Source: Terrimonas ginsenosidimutans
GTDB taxonomy: Bacteria > Bacteroidota > Bacteroidia > Chitinophagales > Chitinophagaceae
NCBI RefSeq assembly: GCF_022012415.1
Contig: NZ_JAKLTR010000003.1
Location: 124,001-188,000 of the forward strand
Direction: 5' to 3'
Length of the DNA stretch: 64,000 bases
Positions 36,341 to 45,255 of this stretch are shown in pieces. A program made the translations under genes and the position numbers. The notes beneath the pieces were generated by a model. It was not told where the DNA came from and did no database searches. It was given only the letters and a program-made list of their open reading frames with translations. Positions within the stretch are counted from its first letter, which is position 1. Each line of letters opens with the position of its first letter.

Positions 36341-37642
36341 TTATATCATTTTATACTGCTCATTTAACCAGATGCCCAATGGTTCATATTGAACACCATT
36401 GCTTACAACGGCCATATCGTGTGGTTGCATGCCGGAAACAGCAAGGAGGTCCCAGATATTAGGGTAATGATCTTTTACTGCCATCATATATCCTTCGTTG
36501 TCGCGAAGCCACCATTGTTCATTATACCTCGCCAGAGTGAGATTGCTGACCAGGTAAGGGCGCTCGCTCCGGAAAGGAAGTAGACTGTTCAACCTCGTCT
36601 CTTCTTCAAGAACCGAGTGCCAGGTGTTGAATTTTTGTATGCTGTTAACCGCTGATGTAGTGATCTGTCTCTTGATAAGTGCGCGTAATGGAGCGGCTGA
36701 AGGGAAAAAGACCAATTCAGCCTCTACAAACATTCCTGCAGTAAAGTTGAATTGTAGTCCCTGGCCGCGGACAATAAACTGCAGTACTACGGCGTATCGG
36801 TTTGTTTTTGTACCGAACAGCCAGAATCTTTCTGTAACAATGCCATCGGTTTCGGAAGATTGTTTGCCCAGCACGAGCCAGGTATCCAGAACGCCGGTCT
36901 GTTCTTTTAATTCTTCCTGACTCTGGGTGAACCCGATAAATGCCCTCAGGTCCTGTTGCAATTCTTCCGGTACGGCAGTGGCATTTCTGTATCCGGAAAT
37001 TACCAGGTAGATCTTTACAACCTGTTCCATGAATTTTGATTGCCATCCTTCTGTGTAGAAATCAGTTTCACTAAGCAGGCGGACCATACCTGCCAGCCCG
37101 GGAGCCTGTGCATCGATCATGCGGCGTGAAATGTTTTCGAAGAATGCAGTTCCTTTGTCAGGGATCCCCACAATCCCGTTGCGTATGATGTCTTTCAACC
37201 ACGCTGTCAGTTCCTCAATGCCGTCGCTCACCTTTGTCTGACGCGCCTGTTGCCTTTTGGCCTGAGCTGCTTCGTCTACCGGCTTATCTGTTTTCTCCGT
37301 TTGCTTCTCTTGTTTTTGTTCGCGTTTATCCAGCCATTCGGTAACCCAGGATGGGGGTTCGCCCGTACCAAACAATGCCGGTTGGCGTGCGTGCAGAAGC
37401 AAAAGACCAAGCCCATGCTTGCAGGGGAATTTGCGGCTGGGACATGAGCACTTAAAGGCAATATTGTTGATGTCGATCTGTGTTTGATAAGGCTTGCTGC
37501 CACTTCCCTGGCATTCTCCCCATAGTGCTTTATCATTCATTCCTTTCGTCACCCATTTGGAGGGATTTGCAAGGTCCTTGCCTGATTTTTTTGAAGGTTC
37601 ATCAGGTGCAAGCGCGAGTATTTGATCTTCGGAAAGGTTCAA
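36341..37642 (-). CDS. SWIM zinc finger protein (YehQ-like)
   Basis: A 433-residue protein, first gene of the operon. TTG 37642 is the likely start, since the residues just after it (SEDQILALAPDEPSKKSGKDLA) are conserved in family members that I recall and no ATG lies upstream in frame. The SWIM finger is CSCPSRKFPCKH (C-x-C-x6-C-x-H) near residues 62-77, followed by a Lys/Gln/Glu-rich linker and a helical-beta C-terminal region. SWIM fingers bind DNA, RNA or protein. The start is 165 bp from the divergent YfbM-like gene; no clear promoter box is visible in that AT-rich gap. Confidence 0.88.
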   Translation of the reverse strand: MNLSEDQILALAPDEPSKKSGKDLANPSKWVTKGMNDKALWGECQGSGSKPYQTQIDINNIAFKCSCPSRKFPCKHGLGLLLLHARQPALFGTGEPPSWVTEWLDKREQKQEKQTEKTDKPVDEAAQAKRQQARQTKVSDGIEELTAWLKDIIRNGIVGIPDKGTAFFENISRRMIDAQAPGLAGMVRLLSETDFYTEGWQSKFMEQVVKIYLVISGYRNATAVPEELQQDLRAFIGFTQSQEELKEQTGVLDTWLVLGKQSSETDGIVTERFWLFGTKTNRYAVVLQFIVRGQGLQFNFTAGMFVEAELVFFPSAAPLRALIKRQITTSAVNSIQKFNTWHSVLEEETRLNSLLPFRSERPYLVSNLTLARYNEQWWLRDNEGYMMAVKDHYPNIWDLLAVSGMQPHDMAVVSNGVQYEPLGIWLNEQYKMI

Positions 37643-37807
37643 CGAAAAAATTTCGTCTAAAATAATAAAAAGGAGAACATTCTTCTACCTTTATTCTTCT
37701 TAAAACTGATGTCGGATTATGTAAGAAATAATATTTATTTATTGAAGGGTTTACATAGCTTCCGCATTTAACCGTTATCAAAATTCTCATTACAAAACTG
37801 ATATGCC

Positions 37808-38299
37808 ATGAGCATGATCTTTAATATACTTCGCGTTAGCGAAGCTGAACTGGACAGCTATTTGAAGGATAGTTCGCGACTGGAGGAAAGGCTGGATTCC
37901 ATTGAAGAAGGAGACGCCAGTCTTGTAGATATAGATCAATCCTGGGAAGGAATTTTATTCCTGTTAACAGGCCAGAATCTGGAGCAGCTGGATCATCCGC
38001 TTGGGAAAGCTTTATTCAGCAACCAGCAAATAGATCAGCAACAGGATCTCGGATACGGCCCTGCTCAGTACCTTACGCCTGATCAGGTAAAAGAACTGGA
38101 TAAAAAGCTTGCAGCAATCAGCGCTGAAGATTTTCGAAAAGGATTTGATAGCGATAAGATGAGTGAAATGGGCATACATCCTAATATCTGGTCGCAGGAT
38201 TATGCATTGGATTATGTGAGCGAATACTTTGAATCGGTACAGGAAGTATTTGCCCTTGCATCGAAAAATGATGAGGCGATCATTACGTTTCTAAATTAG
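37808..38299 (+). CDS. YfbM-like DUF1877 protein
   Basis: A 163-residue cytosolic protein. The opening MSMIFNILRVSEAELDSYL, the central VDIDQSWEGILFLLTG and the segment LGYGPAQYLTPDQVKELDKKLAAIS are the conserved blocks of the DUF1877 family, whose E. coli member is YfbM. The domain probably binds a small ligand or protein; function unknown. Transcribed away from the six-gene operon and probably independent of it. Confidence 0.9.
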   Translation: MSMIFNILRVSEAELDSYLKDSSRLEERLDSIEEGDASLVDIDQSWEGILFLLTGQNLEQLDHPLGKALFSNQQIDQQQDLGYGPAQYLTPDQVKELDKKLAAISAEDFRKGFDSDKMSEMGIHPNIWSQDYALDYVSEYFESVQEVFALASKNDEAIITFLN

Positions 38300-38350
38300 G
38301 CGGATAACGATTGTTGACGAAGGTCAACTATCTTAGTTGGTCAGTATACG

Positions 38351-38839
38351 CTACTGTGGAGTTTGCGTGAACGCGTGATAAAAGCGCATCAGGCTTTCTG
38401 ATTTTCCTTTTGTAAAACGTTTGAACGTTTGTGTAAGCGGGTCTGCGACCAGTCCGTTTGATAATCGCAATACGATCGGTGATAACCGTACATTGGCAAC
38501 GTTAGCATCTGCTTCTTTGATCCATTCCCCGCCGTGGTTAAAGATCATCACTTGTCCCACATAGCAGCCTGCCACAAAAATCGTTTCCGCGAATTTGTCA
38601 AGGGGAACGCCCTTCTTGTTAAAACGTTCAAGGAAATCGTCTACAAAAACCAGCGTGCCGATGGTATAGTTCAGTCCTACACGTTCATTATTGCGGATGA
38701 TCTCTACGAACTGCTCTGCGAATGCAGCTGCATTTTCAGGAAGGATCTCATATTGCAGGTTCAATGTACGTTGCGGCATCGGGTTCTCCGGAGCCCGGGT
38801 GCCTTTAAATGCGGCGACCAGTCTTTGCAGGAAATTCAT
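38351..38839 (-). CDS. Hypothetical cytosolic protein
   Basis: A 162-residue protein without a signal peptide. After a short basic N-terminus the fold appears alpha/beta, with NAAAFAEQFVEIIRNNERVGLNYTIGTLVFVDDFLERF as a helix-strand-helix block and VLRLSNGLVADPLTQTFKRFTKG near the C-terminus. The layout resembles small cytosolic proteins found near toxin-immunity loci, but no toxin gene is adjacent. Not recognised. Confidence 0.7.
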   Translation of the reverse strand: MNFLQRLVAAFKGTRAPENPMPQRTLNLQYEILPENAAAFAEQFVEIIRNNERVGLNYTIGTLVFVDDFLERFNKKGVPLDKFAETIFVAGCYVGQVMIFNHGGEWIKEADANVANVRLSPIVLRLSNGLVADPLTQTFKRFTKGKSESLMRFYHAFTQTPQ

Positions 38840-38889
38840 TGAGGTTGTTTTCGTTTACAAGTTACAATGAAATGCCGGAGATTGACCGT

Positions 38890-40317
38890 TTAACTTCCCT
38901 GTTTCTTACACCATTCCAGTATTGCCGGATACAGATCTACCAGTTTTTTTGGCTTATTTCCCTTAAAGAGTTTCATCAGCTCTTGGTTGAACTCGCGGAA
39001 CTTGCTGAAATTGCGCGGGCCGGCCATCATTTCTTCCCGCTTTTGTATGACAAGATCCGCCGTTTCTTTATCATAATCATCATCCACATAAAGGCAAAAT
39101 GCGGCCTGTGTCATGTATTCATTGAATACGGAGGAAGGGCTGCCATAATAACCTTTGCTGATGCCTGGCTTCACCCAGTAATCCCGGTTGGAGAAGATAC
39201 TGTCAACAGTTGCCCGGAATTTGGAAGTTGTCGGGTTTACATAATTATGATCGATCTCTGTGAACACAATGCCAGACATCAAACCTTCACGCTGCTTTTC
39301 TGTGTAAGTAGTCACGCTGTCATAACGATCAGTTCCACAGATGAACATAACGTTTTCTGAAAACCATCCATCGTTGCTTTTTGCATGGTACTGTTGTGTA
39401 CTGTGCGAGCCTCCGATCAGCGGTGAAAATACAATGCGGTATGATTGAAACTGTCTTCCGGGAAATTGACCCTCCAGCCATGTCCACATTTGTCTTACCG
39501 GCAACAGCTGTTGTTGTCTCGCAATCGCTTTTTTGTAATAAAGGAGATGCTTTTGATAGAACTCCCGGAACTTAGATTTGGCGGCGAAGTCTTCTGCCAG
39601 GGGTTTCATTTTCCCAAACAAACTACTATCGGCCAGTTCATCCCCGAAAACATAATAATACGGACCATTGAACAGCAGGCGGTTATTTTTTAAGGTTTTA
39701 TCAAAATTGAATGCAAAACTGTTTTCCCTGAACTGGTAGTATTTATCGTAATAGATGCTATCCGGGAAATCGAGGGATTTAAGAACCGGATGATCCATCC
39801 ATGGTTTGAAATAAGCCGCTACTTCTTTAAAGTAATCATTTTGTTTATTAAGGTCAGTTGCGCGCTGGCCGCCCGGAGAAAGCGTCCAGATGATATTGGC
39901 CAGTTCATAACTTTCTGGAATATCGAACTGTATACTGCCTGTATTTTTCTTTATATAATCCGGGGGAAAATAGCAGTTTATTTCATTGAAATGAAGGCGG
40001 AACCTGGTTTTTCCCTTTGGCGATTCAATATTGAAATAGACATTTTGTCCGTAAGGAACCCGATTGTGGTATTTGATCCTGATGCTGTCTTTACCGTAAT
40101 ACAGTGTTGCATAATCATCCATTGTAGCATCGGTTCCGCTGTCAGATTCGGTTGTACTGCTGACCTTCCGGGGGAATTTCCTGTCGAAACCTTTATATGC
40201 AATGGTAAACGTATCGTTTTCGCACCAAAGGGTTTTAGGATAGGTCTCTTCCGAGATTTGCCCGGCAACATTAAGGCATACAGCAAACAGGAAAGACACA
40301 AGAAATGTGAATCTCAT
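38890..40317 (-). CDS. DUF4932-like secreted protein
   Basis: A 475-residue protein with a Sec signal peptide (to about residue 19, VAGQ). An N-terminal beta domain (to ~130) is followed by a helical domain. The segment GLMSGIVFTEIDHNYVNPTTSKF near residue 355-378 corresponds to the metalloprotease-like motif of the DUF4932 family, usually written H-E-F-x-H. Here the first His appears replaced by Thr (T-E-I-D-H), so a zinc-dependent activity is doubtful. Family call is moderate. Confidence 0.7.
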   Translation of the reverse strand: MRFTFLVSFLFAVCLNVAGQISEETYPKTLWCENDTFTIAYKGFDRKFPRKVSSTTESDSGTDATMDDYATLYYGKDSIRIKYHNRVPYGQNVYFNIESPKGKTRFRLHFNEINCYFPPDYIKKNTGSIQFDIPESYELANIIWTLSPGGQRATDLNKQNDYFKEVAAYFKPWMDHPVLKSLDFPDSIYYDKYYQFRENSFAFNFDKTLKNNRLLFNGPYYYVFGDELADSSLFGKMKPLAEDFAAKSKFREFYQKHLLYYKKAIARQQQLLPVRQMWTWLEGQFPGRQFQSYRIVFSPLIGGSHSTQQYHAKSNDGWFSENVMFICGTDRYDSVTTYTEKQREGLMSGIVFTEIDHNYVNPTTSKFRATVDSIFSNRDYWVKPGISKGYYGSPSSVFNEYMTQAAFCLYVDDDYDKETADLVIQKREEMMAGPRNFSKFREFNQELMKLFKGNKPKKLVDLYPAILEWCKKQGS

Positions 40318-40652
40318 AGCAGTTTGATTTAAGGTTTAAAATTTGTCCAGGAGGTAGGCAGGGCCGGAGGATGTATGTTAAACGAACGGTTTCGCGAATT
40401 CGTATGTCTGGTCTTGAGAACAACAGTTATTGAACCAGCCCATCGGTCACCAGCTGAAGAGATATTGATAATATCACGCGATTGGTTCTATTCGAAAACG
40501 GGCAGCGCTGCTGCTGTTCAGAAAAGAGAGGGCATTACGCCGGTTGTACATTTTAGCAGATCTTTTCGAGGATCTTTTCCAAGCGATCTATTCTGCTTTA
40601 TGCGGTGACTGGGGTTTTGTTATGCTTATAGTATAAAACAAAAAACAATCCC
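40318..40652. other. 335-bp intergenic region
   Basis: Between the DUF4932-like gene and the AraC-type gene. Apart from the decamer repeats at its right end and a GCAGCGCTGCTGCTG-like short GC patch near 40502-40516 I see nothing: no ORF of coding character and no clear terminator. Confidence 0.45.
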
Positions 40653-40692
40653 GTATCCGTGTTCGTTAGCGGTCATTCGTGTTCATTCGTGT
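40653..40692 (-). repeat. Decamer repeat tract overlapping the 3' end of the AraC-type gene
   Basis: On the minus strand four 10-bp units follow one another: ACACGAATGA twice, then the diverged CCGCTAACGA and ACACGGATAC. The first two units encode the last residues and stop codon (TNEHE then TGA) of the AraC-type protein, and the rest runs into the intergenic region. Confidence 0.6.
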
Positions 40693-41584
40693 TTCGGAAT
40701 GCTTTTGGGGTAAGCTGTACGTTTTTACGGAAGAAGGTGATGAAGTGCGAAGGTTCGTCAAACCCGAGGCAGTATCCTATCTGCGATATATTCCAGTCGG
40801 TGTGTTTTAACAATACCCGTGCCTCCTGCAGTATTCTTTCCGCGATCAGCTGGCTGGTTGTTTTGCCGGTGATTGATTTGAGGCAACGGTTGAGGTGGTT
40901 AATATGGATCGACATGTTCAGCGCGAAGTCTGCCGGGCTCCGCAGCTTCATCCTTTGCAGGGGAGATTCGATCAGGAATTGTCTTTCAAGAAGCTCGGCG
41001 AAAAGCGCGGTGATGCGGTCATTTGCATGCTGAATGTTTACCGGGGTCGAATCTGCCGGCTGCAGTTTCATTGCTGTATGGATCAGCTGGATCACGAGCG
41101 TTCTGATCAGGTCCAGTTTGAATGCATAGGAAGAGCCGATTTCGGAGAACATTTGCTCAAACAAACTTTCTGTTTGTTTGAATTCATCCGCACTCAACTC
41201 GTAAAGCGGCGTTGCTCCGGGTTGAAAGATGGGGTATTCTTTAAACGAACCGAAACTGTTCAGGAAGTCTTGTGTAAAAATACAGAAGTAACCTGTTTGC
41301 TCATCATCAATAGGCTCCCAGTTGTAAGGGATCATGGGGTTGGTAAAAAGGAGCGACCTGGATTTGATCTCAACGGTCTTGTCAGCATAGTGATAGCGGT
41401 TACGTCCTTTGATCAATGTGATCTTGTAATAGTCGCGTCTGCTGTAGGGAACAGGATTTTTGTGTGGGCCGGCATAGTCCTCCACTTTAAAAACATTAAA
41501 GTGACCAATGCCTTGCTTGAGATTTTCGGGTACGTGATTCAACTTCGAACGATAGAAGTCTTCTAAACTTTCATTGCCATTCAT
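40673..41584 (-). CDS. AraC-family transcriptional regulator
   Basis: A 303-residue protein. Residues ~30-130 form a cupin-like sensing domain (ITLIKGRNRYHYADKTVEIKSRSLLFTNPMIPYNWEP). The last ~110 residues are the double helix-turn-helix: HINHLNRCLKSITGKTTSQLIAERILQEARVLLKHTDWNISQIGYCLGFDEPSHFITFFRKNVQLTPKAFR is shown here in part only by its start and end blocks HINHLNRCLKSITG and QLTPKAFRN. This layout is common for Bacteroidota regulators of single target genes. The target is unknown; the nearest genes on the same strand are unrelated secreted proteins. Confidence 0.93.
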   Translation of the reverse strand: MNGNESLEDFYRSKLNHVPENLKQGIGHFNVFKVEDYAGPHKNPVPYSRRDYYKITLIKGRNRYHYADKTVEIKSRSLLFTNPMIPYNWEPIDDEQTGYFCIFTQDFLNSFGSFKEYPIFQPGATPLYELSADEFKQTESLFEQMFSEIGSSYAFKLDLIRTLVIQLIHTAMKLQPADSTPVNIQHANDRITALFAELLERQFLIESPLQRMKLRSPADFALNMSIHINHLNRCLKSITGKTTSQLIAERILQEARVLLKHTDWNISQIGYCLGFDEPSHFITFFRKNVQLTPKAFRNTNEHE

Positions 41585-41761
41585 CTGGCAAAATTATAAA
41601 AATCATATTCCAATGCCAGTCTTGTAGTGACCTGCGGCAAGGTTTAAAAAAATATTTCTGTATTAATTCCTTTTGATCAGCGTGTTAGCACAAAAATATT
41701 TTGTTCAAAAAAAAGACTTATGGAATTTGCAAACTGACCTGCCATAACAGGTCGCGTAATA

Positions 41762-42451
41762 TTACCAGTAATATTCTTTCAGGCGTATTGTTCCACTGAA
41801 ATTCAGGAATAATAATTGAGATCCTTCGAGGTTCAGATATTCCAGGTTTGTGAGCCCGCGGATGTCGATCGTCACCTTAAGCGGATTGTTTTTCAGGTCG
41901 ACATGTTTTATTTGTGGGGCCTCTCTCAAAGATATTGTCTCAAGGTTGTTGTCTTTCCCGTCAATTTTTTCGAGTACAGCCAGTCCTGTCAGATCAAGTT
42001 TCACAAGTCTGTTGCCATTAAAATTCAGTTCTTTCAGAGCGGTGAGTTTTGAAACATCCAGTGAGGTGATGAATATATTATCCTGGACGAAGAGATGTTC
42101 CAGCTTCGTGAGACCAGTAATGTTCAGCTCTTTGATCCTGTTATTGAAGGCGTACAGGTATTTTAGTTTTTTCAGTTTGGAAACATCGAGGGCGGTGAGC
42201 TTGTTATTGTATACCCCGAGTTCTTCCAGGTTTGTAAAACTGTTGATACCTTCCATATTGACGATATCAAGGTCATTCAGGTAGAGGCTGGTTACGGCTT
42301 GCGCTTCTGTCAACTGTATCTGGTTGTCGTCATTTTTATCATAACCGAGAGATATGACACGTTGTTTGAATTTCGGATCAGGAATTCTGACCACTTGCGC
42401 ATGAGTAGCTGCGCTAAGTACCGTAAATAGTATGATTAATATTGATCTCAT
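41762..42451 (-). CDS. Secreted leucine-rich-repeat protein
   Basis: Start chosen at ATG 42451 (229 residues), where a Sec signal peptide ending ATHAQ begins; the longer frame to 42580 overlaps the upstream gene and hides the signal. After IPDPKFKQRVISLGYD and a calcium-type DKNDDNQIQLTEAQ motif come about seven short LRR units of 20-22 residues with L-x-x-L-x-L-x-x-N spacing (LEELGVYNNKLTALDVSKL, LKELNFNGNRLVKLDLTGL). Such proteins are internalin-like and bind other proteins at the surface. Lies 16 bp downstream of the next gene, so probably co-transcribed. Confidence 0.88.
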   Translation of the reverse strand: MRSILIILFTVLSAATHAQVVRIPDPKFKQRVISLGYDKNDDNQIQLTEAQAVTSLYLNDLDIVNMEGINSFTNLEELGVYNNKLTALDVSKLKKLKYLYAFNNRIKELNITGLTKLEHLFVQDNIFITSLDVSKLTALKELNFNGNRLVKLDLTGLAVLEKIDGKDNNLETISLREAPQIKHVDLKNNPLKVTIDIRGLTNLEYLNLEGSQLLFLNFSGTIRLKEYYW

Positions 42452-42467
42452 AGTAGAATGATAAGAA

Positions 42468-42992
42468 TTAGTAAATGTATTTGAGCTTGCATTCTGCTTT
42501 GTCGCCATTGTTTTTGATCTCGACAATAGCTGACACCTCACGTCCGCCAATGCCGGACGGGAAATGAACAAGTGATTCAAGATAATATTTGCCTGCAGCC
42601 AGGCCTACAAAAAGAAATTCACCTTTTTGAGAGTAGATCTTGCTTTCAATCCGGTAACAGTTTGCCAGTGACGAGATCGTTGCAATACGTTTTCCTTCTT
42701 TATTTCTTTTTTTAAGACTCAGGTATTCTTCAATGTAGGGTGTGAGAGGATACAGGGAAACGACAACACCCACCCTGCCATAGATCGTTTCCCCGACCTT
42801 TATGCCGATCGGCGTTCTTTCCTCATAATAGGCATACCCTTTGATTTCAGAGGTGCCTTCATTCAGCATTTTTGAGGCAAGTTGAATATCGAATTCTTTT
42901 TTGGGTTGCATTATCTCTATCTGCTTCTGTGCGGATGAAACAAGGGCGAAAAGCATCAGGCACGGAACAAGCATTATGCGGGCTGCGGGCAT
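42468..42992 (-). CDS. Hypothetical secreted protein
   Basis: A 174-residue protein with a signal peptide ending SSAQ. The mature part has beta-strand character, with a VGVVVSLYPLTPYIEEYLSLKKRNKEGKR block and, near the C-terminus, GEFLFVGLAAGKYYLESLVHFP, which looks like the end of a carboxypeptidase-regulatory-like or transthyretin-type beta domain. It is followed after 16 bp by the LRR gene. Function unknown. Confidence 0.78.
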   Translation of the reverse strand: MPAARIMLVPCLMLFALVSSAQKQIEIMQPKKEFDIQLASKMLNEGTSEIKGYAYYEERTPIGIKVGETIYGRVGVVVSLYPLTPYIEEYLSLKKRNKEGKRIATISSLANCYRIESKIYSQKGEFLFVGLAAGKYYLESLVHFPSGIGGREVSAIVEIKNNGDKAECKLKYIY

Positions 42993-43236
42993 GCGGTAAT
43001 AGTTTGGAACTAAGTTGAGGAAGTAAGCGGGCAGGGGATGCGCTGTTTATATAGAGGTAGGAAGATGTTTTACGTTCTTTGGCGAAGCTTTGATGTTGTT
43101 TGTATGTTTGAGACGGTTGTTTGTTTGCTGATCCTGGCTGAAGCAGGCGGGCTTTCTATTTTGCGGATGGAGATTTACCGGGATGAATGGTGCGGGATAT
43201 CAACGCGATAGTTGATGCAGCGCATGAGCCGGCCGA

Positions 43237-45252
43237 TCATTTTTTGGGAAGACTTAGTATTACGCAGGATCCCTTCCGCACGTTTACTGTGCTGATAGTA
43301 CAGTGGATCACTCTTGCCAGATCTTTTATGATATGTATACCCAGGCCGAACCTTGAGTCTTCACCGGAAATGCTTGTTGATTGAAATATAGCCGGATCGA
43401 TCCCTGGTCCATTATCTGTTATCATTAGTTTCACCACGCCATCAGCGGCTTCGGCCTTCCATTCAATAAGCGGGTCTTCTGTGTGCTCTAACGCTTTTAC
43501 TGCATTGGCGGTCAGGTTTGTCATGATCGTTTTAAGGTAGTGTTCGTCTGTGCGGAACACGATCGCGTCAGTATCGGTGAAGGAGAAGTGTATGCTGGTT
43601 TCCGCAGCAAAGTTCTGGCCGAGATAAGTAAAGAGATCCTTTACTGAAATATCCTTTATTGATGGTGCGAAGTGGTCCATCTGCCCTTTACTCCACAAAA
43701 GCATGCTCTCCATATTTTCCAGTAAAGCATCTGCGGAGTCCACCATTTTTTGCTGATGTTTTGCAGCCTGTCCCTCATTTATCAGATCTGGCGATTCTTT
43801 TTGCAAATGGAGGAAATTGGACAGGCGTGCGATGGGAGCGCGCAGATCATGGCTGAGGATCGCGAAGAACTTCGCCTTCACCTTATTCGCTGTGTCAAGT
43901 TCTGTATTGAGCTGTCGCAATAATTCGTTGTTTCTTTTTCTTGCCTGGTTTTGACGGTAAAGGAGAATTCCTATTGTCGCAAGAAGCACCAGGCCGGCAA
44001 CAAGGCCCCATAGTGTTTTACGCTGGCCATCCAGGGCCAGCTGTTTTATTTTCAGCTCGCTGTTCTTCTTATCAATTTCTATCTGGCTTTCTGCTGCCGC
44101 GATCTTGTTTTTGTTTTCCTGCGAGTAAATGGAGTCCTGGGTCTCTTTGAATGATCTGTAATTGAAATAAGCATTTTTGTAATCACCGGTCAGTTCCTGC
44201 ACTTCGGCAAGAGAGCCGATAAAAAAAGACCGGAGTTCTGATTCACCTGTTTGTTCCGTCAGTTGAATAGCTCCTTTCAGGTATTCTCCCGCTTTCTGAA
44301 GAAGTAATGCACGGTCATCCGGTATTACATCACCATATTGCACTTTGTGCAGTGTATCGTATTTCACCAGTTCGATATAGGCGATACCAAGATTGCCGAG
44401 ATTTGTGATAGCGGTTGAGTGAAGCGGATTGATCTCGTTCCATGCATCCCTGGCTTTAATGCGGGTCTCAATGATCCGGCGGTGATCGCCCTTATAAACA
44501 AGGGAGAGGCTTGACCAGATAGAAGCAAGGCCCGCTATATTGCCGGTACTTTCAAACATGGGAGCCGCTTTTTCAAAATGTTCTTTGGCACGTGTTATAT
44601 CATTCAGCTGAAAGAATATTTTGCCCATCGTTTCCAAAGAGCCGGCAACCTCATCAAGGTTGCCCATACTCTCACGTATCGCAAGCGCACGTTGTTCGTA
44701 TTCAAGTGCCTTGGTAAAATTTTGCTGTGTCAGGTAAATGGCGGAGAGATTGTGCATACCGTTGGACATCCGTGTACTGTCTTTGATCTCTTCGGCGATC
44801 TTTAGCGCCTGCAGGTAAAATTTTGTAGCGGCAGTAAAGTCGGCGCGTATATTTTGTGCCGCTACTCCCATATTGTTATAGGTGTTCGACATGTTCTGCT
44901 TATCCTTAGCCGCCTGGAAGGCAGATAAAGCAGTTTGATAGTATAAAAGGCTTGAGTCGTAGTTCCCTGCATTGCTGTAGAATTGTCCAAGATTTGCTCT
45001 GAAAACAGCTATCCCTTTCTGCCATTTCATTTGTTGTGCATGAGTGAGACCAAGCCTGGCGTATTTCAATGCTTCTTTGGTATCCGTATTTACAAGTGTA
45101 TTAAAGATCCTGTTGTACAGACGGATTTTAATGGTGTCGTCAGCAGCGCGGGGCAATTCAAGGATAAGTGAATCCACAAGATCCTGCCCGGTTTTTTGAG
45201 CGGGGCATTGCAACGCGACACATACTGTAACTGCAAGAATGATCTTCTTCAT
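43237..45252 (-). CDS. TPR-containing sensor histidine kinase
   Basis: A 671-residue protein with a signal peptide (to about residue 18), then about seven tetratricopeptide repeats to residue ~370 (GNYDSSLLYYQTALSAFQAAKDKQNMSNTYNNMG region), a coiled segment, one TM helix (LWGLVAGLVLLATIGILLY) and a cytosolic kinase. The H box is intact: FFAILSHDLRAPIARL. N box NLTANAVKALEHT, G1 DNGPGI and G2 RFGLGIHII are present. It senses through a periplasmic TPR platform. The LytTR regulator gene lies just 3 bp upstream, so the pair is one operon. Confidence 0.93.
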   Translation of the reverse strand: MKKIILAVTVCVALQCPAQKTGQDLVDSLILELPRAADDTIKIRLYNRIFNTLVNTDTKEALKYARLGLTHAQQMKWQKGIAVFRANLGQFYSNAGNYDSSLLYYQTALSAFQAAKDKQNMSNTYNNMGVAAQNIRADFTAATKFYLQALKIAEEIKDSTRMSNGMHNLSAIYLTQQNFTKALEYEQRALAIRESMGNLDEVAGSLETMGKIFFQLNDITRAKEHFEKAAPMFESTGNIAGLASIWSSLSLVYKGDHRRIIETRIKARDAWNEINPLHSTAITNLGNLGIAYIELVKYDTLHKVQYGDVIPDDRALLLQKAGEYLKGAIQLTEQTGESELRSFFIGSLAEVQELTGDYKNAYFNYRSFKETQDSIYSQENKNKIAAAESQIEIDKKNSELKIKQLALDGQRKTLWGLVAGLVLLATIGILLYRQNQARKRNNELLRQLNTELDTANKVKAKFFAILSHDLRAPIARLSNFLHLQKESPDLINEGQAAKHQQKMVDSADALLENMESMLLWSKGQMDHFAPSIKDISVKDLFTYLGQNFAAETSIHFSFTDTDAIVFRTDEHYLKTIMTNLTANAVKALEHTEDPLIEWKAEAADGVVKLMITDNGPGIDPAIFQSTSISGEDSRFGLGIHIIKDLARVIHCTISTVNVRKGSCVILSLPKK

Positions 45253-45255
45253 GAA

